DNA from: Sphingobacteriia bacterium RIFOXYC2_FULL_35_18
GTDB lineage: Bacteria > Bacteroidota > Bacteroidia > Chitinophagales > Chitinophagaceae
Assembly: GCA_001829005.1 (NCBI GenBank)
Contig: MIAG01000004.1
Coordinates: 1 to 64,000, forward strand
Direction: 5' to 3'
DNA length: 64,000 nucleotides
The translations under genes were made by a program, and so were the position numbers. Shown piece by piece: positions 62,968 to 64,000 of this stretch. Each line of letters starts with the position of its first letter. The stretch's first letter is position 1. Under the pieces are notes generated by a model. That model did not search any database. It was not told the DNA's origin and saw nothing but the letters and a program-made list of their open reading frames with translations.

Positions 62968-63339
62968 ATGAAAAAAGATATAAGCAACAGAGCCGATGTG
63001 GAATTATTGGTCAATAGCTTTTATAATAAAGTCAGAGAAGATGAACTGATTTCATTTTTCTTTTCTGAAATAGTAGCTGTTGATTGGGAAAAACACTTAC
63101 CTGTCATGTATGACTTTTGGGATAATATCTTATTCTACGCAGGAAAGTATGAAGGAAATCCCATGGCCAAGCATAGGGATATACATCAAAAATGCCCCAT
63201 GAAGATGGAGCATTTTCAAAGATGGATTCATTTATTTACAGAAACAGTAGATGAATTATTTGAAGGAAATACTAGTGAACTTGCAAAGCAAAGGGCAACA
63301 AGCATTGCTACTGTAATGCAAATAAAAATGTTCAGTTAA
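62968..63339 (+). CDS. Group III truncated haemoglobin
   Basis: A 123-residue globin of the TrHb3 class. Tyr19 (SFYNKV, position B10), the proximal His69 (MAKHRDIH, F8) and Trp86 (QRWIHLF, G8) match Campylobacter Ctb by eye. TrHb3 proteins bind O2 and NO and are linked to NO or peroxide chemistry and microaerobic respiration. As the last gene of the nos run it may scavenge NO or O2 that would damage NosZ; that is inference. Its stop lies 1 base from the fasciclin gene stop. Confidence 0.9.
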   Translation: MKKDISNRADVELLVNSFYNKVREDELISFFFSEIVAVDWEKHLPVMYDFWDNILFYAGKYEGNPMAKHRDIHQKCPMKMEHFQRWIHLFTETVDELFEGNTSELAKQRATSIATVMQIKMFS

Positions 63340-63340
63340 T

Positions 63341-63898
63341 CTATTTAGGCAATAGAACATCATTAATTACATGGATGATTCCATTAGAAGTAACTATTGA
63401 GGCTACCACTTCAGAACCATTTACAAAAACCTTATCATCTTTCTTGGTAATTTTTACTTTACCGCCGTTTACTTGTTCAAATTCTTGACCATCTTGCATG
63501 TATTCAGCTTTTAAAACACCTACATAAGTATGGTATTCTAATATATTTTTTAAATCTGCCTTTTTTTCAGGCTTTAATAAATCATCTACTGTTCCAGCTG
63601 GTAATTTTTCAAAAGCAGCATTTGTTGGAGCAAATACAGTAAATGGACCGGCATTACTCAATGCATCCACCAATTCTGCGGCTTTAACTGCTGCAACTAA
63701 CGTGCTATGGTCCTTGCTGCCAACAGCAACTTGAACAATATTAGGATTAGATGTTTCATCCTGTACCGCAGATTGACCTGCGCCAGTTTCAGTAACGGTT
63801 GCAGGGCTTGCATTTTCCGTTTCAGTTGTATTTCCGTTTGAGCATCCGGTAGCAAAAAGTAGAACTAGTCCAGATAAAAGGATTGCATTTTTTTTCAT
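63341..63898 (-). CDS. Fasciclin-domain lipoprotein
   Basis: A 185-residue protein with a lipoprotein signal (MKKNAILLSGLVLLFATGC) and a Thr/Glu-rich linker. One fasciclin (FAS1) domain follows, with the H1 motif GPFTVFAPTNAAFEKLPAGTVDDLL, the central YH (EYHTYVG) and the H2 end NGIIHVINDVLLPK. FAS1 domains mediate adhesion or protein contacts at the surface. It converges on the globin gene and is the last gene of the window; 102 bases of AT-rich DNA follow. Confidence 0.93.
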   Translation of the reverse strand: MKKNAILLSGLVLLFATGCSNGNTTETENASPATVTETGAGQSAVQDETSNPNIVQVAVGSKDHSTLVAAVKAAELVDALSNAGPFTVFAPTNAAFEKLPAGTVDDLLKPEKKADLKNILEYHTYVGVLKAEYMQDGQEFEQVNGGKVKITKKDDKVFVNGSEVVASIVTSNGIIHVINDVLLPK

Positions 63899-63948
63899 AA
63901 AATATGTTTATTGTTTAAGCGAAGTTCTAAAATAGCATTAAATAGTTA

Positions 63949-63964
63949 TATGATTTCAATCACA
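63949..63964. promoter_or_regulatory. CRP/FNR-type near-palindrome TATGA-N6-TCACA upstream of the fasciclin gene
   Basis: TATGATTTCAATCACA has the 5-6-5 geometry, with one mismatch, centred about 58 bases before the fasciclin ATG. It shares the TATGA half-site with the element before the nos operon. It could also serve a gene beyond the right edge. Confidence 0.4.
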
Positions 63965-64000
63965 TTTTAAGATAATTTTTATCCTATTTTTTGAGAACTA

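Noticed and set aside
1-64000. CRISPR array, transposon, integrase, prophage, or toxin-antitoxin pair
   Set aside because: I found no regularly spaced repeat-spacer block, no transposase or recombinase motif, and no small paired genes of known toxin families. Codon use and gene content look even across the window.
1-64000. tRNA, rRNA or tmRNA genes
   Set aside because: Intergenic spaces are mostly under 180 bases, and I saw no CCA-ended cloverleaf or rRNA-like sequence by eye. A tRNAscan run would be decisive.

Overview
The window looks like a chromosomal stretch from a member of the Bacteroidota, most likely family Chitinophagaceae (that rank is inference). The DNA is AT-rich. Start codons rarely have a purine-rich ribosome binding site. 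Several genes have the Bacteroidota-type -7 promoter element TAnnTTTG shortly before the ATG. The proteins are typical of the phylum: DUF3078, DUF6702, TonB-plug proteins, a membrane AraC-type sensor module and YfhO. I see no tRNA, rRNA, insertion sequence, phage gene or CRISPR array.

Layout. 1-14477: the end of an unidentified gene, a membrane sensor without a DNA-binding domain, a TonB-plug/macroglobulin-like surface protein, rlmH and a rhomboid protease. These are followed by a long minus-strand run: tilS, a small membrane protein, penicillin acylase, a DbpA-like helicase, a secreted DsrE-like protein, tex and an exonuclease/GIY-YIG fusion. 14478-31409: valS, two GNAT acetyltransferases, selO, an Lrp/AsnC regulator divergent from ahcY, a TPR histidine kinase, a ClC channel, a PepSY membrane protein, a Na/Pi cotransporter, hppD, purK and a DUF3078 protein. 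31485-38371: a plus-strand run of miaB, a sigma-54 activator, lptE, an unknown gene, secG, mltG and a YihY protein. 38360-56570: trmH, membrane proteins, a queuosine-precursor transporter, a yfhO/glycosyltransferase operon, a minus-strand cluster of hupE, two tandem M1 peptidases and two tandem esterases, a DUF6702 protein, a CNNM/CorC protein, an ArnT-like glycosyltransferase and a PAP2 phosphatase.

56674-63339 is the most distinctive region: a compact clade II-type nitrous oxide reduction operon. The order is lipoprotein cytochrome c, nosZ, a membrane-domain/NosL fusion, nosD, nosF, nosY and a group III truncated haemoglobin. NosZ reduces N2O to N2, NosL and NosDFY deliver and insert copper, the cytochrome is the likely electron donor, and the globin may handle NO or O2. 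A palindrome with CRP/FNR geometry lies at about the class II activator distance from the operon's -7 element. A fasciclin lipoprotein gene closes the window.

The best candidates for something undescribed are four. First, the NosB-like/NosL fusion inside a minimal nos operon that ends in a globin. Second, three TATTCTTTA repeats at exact 31-bp spacing between the Lrp-family gene and ahcY. Third, a set of TATGA-N6-TCA palindromes. Fourth, the HupE/DUF6702/M1 peptidase cluster with its paired duplications.
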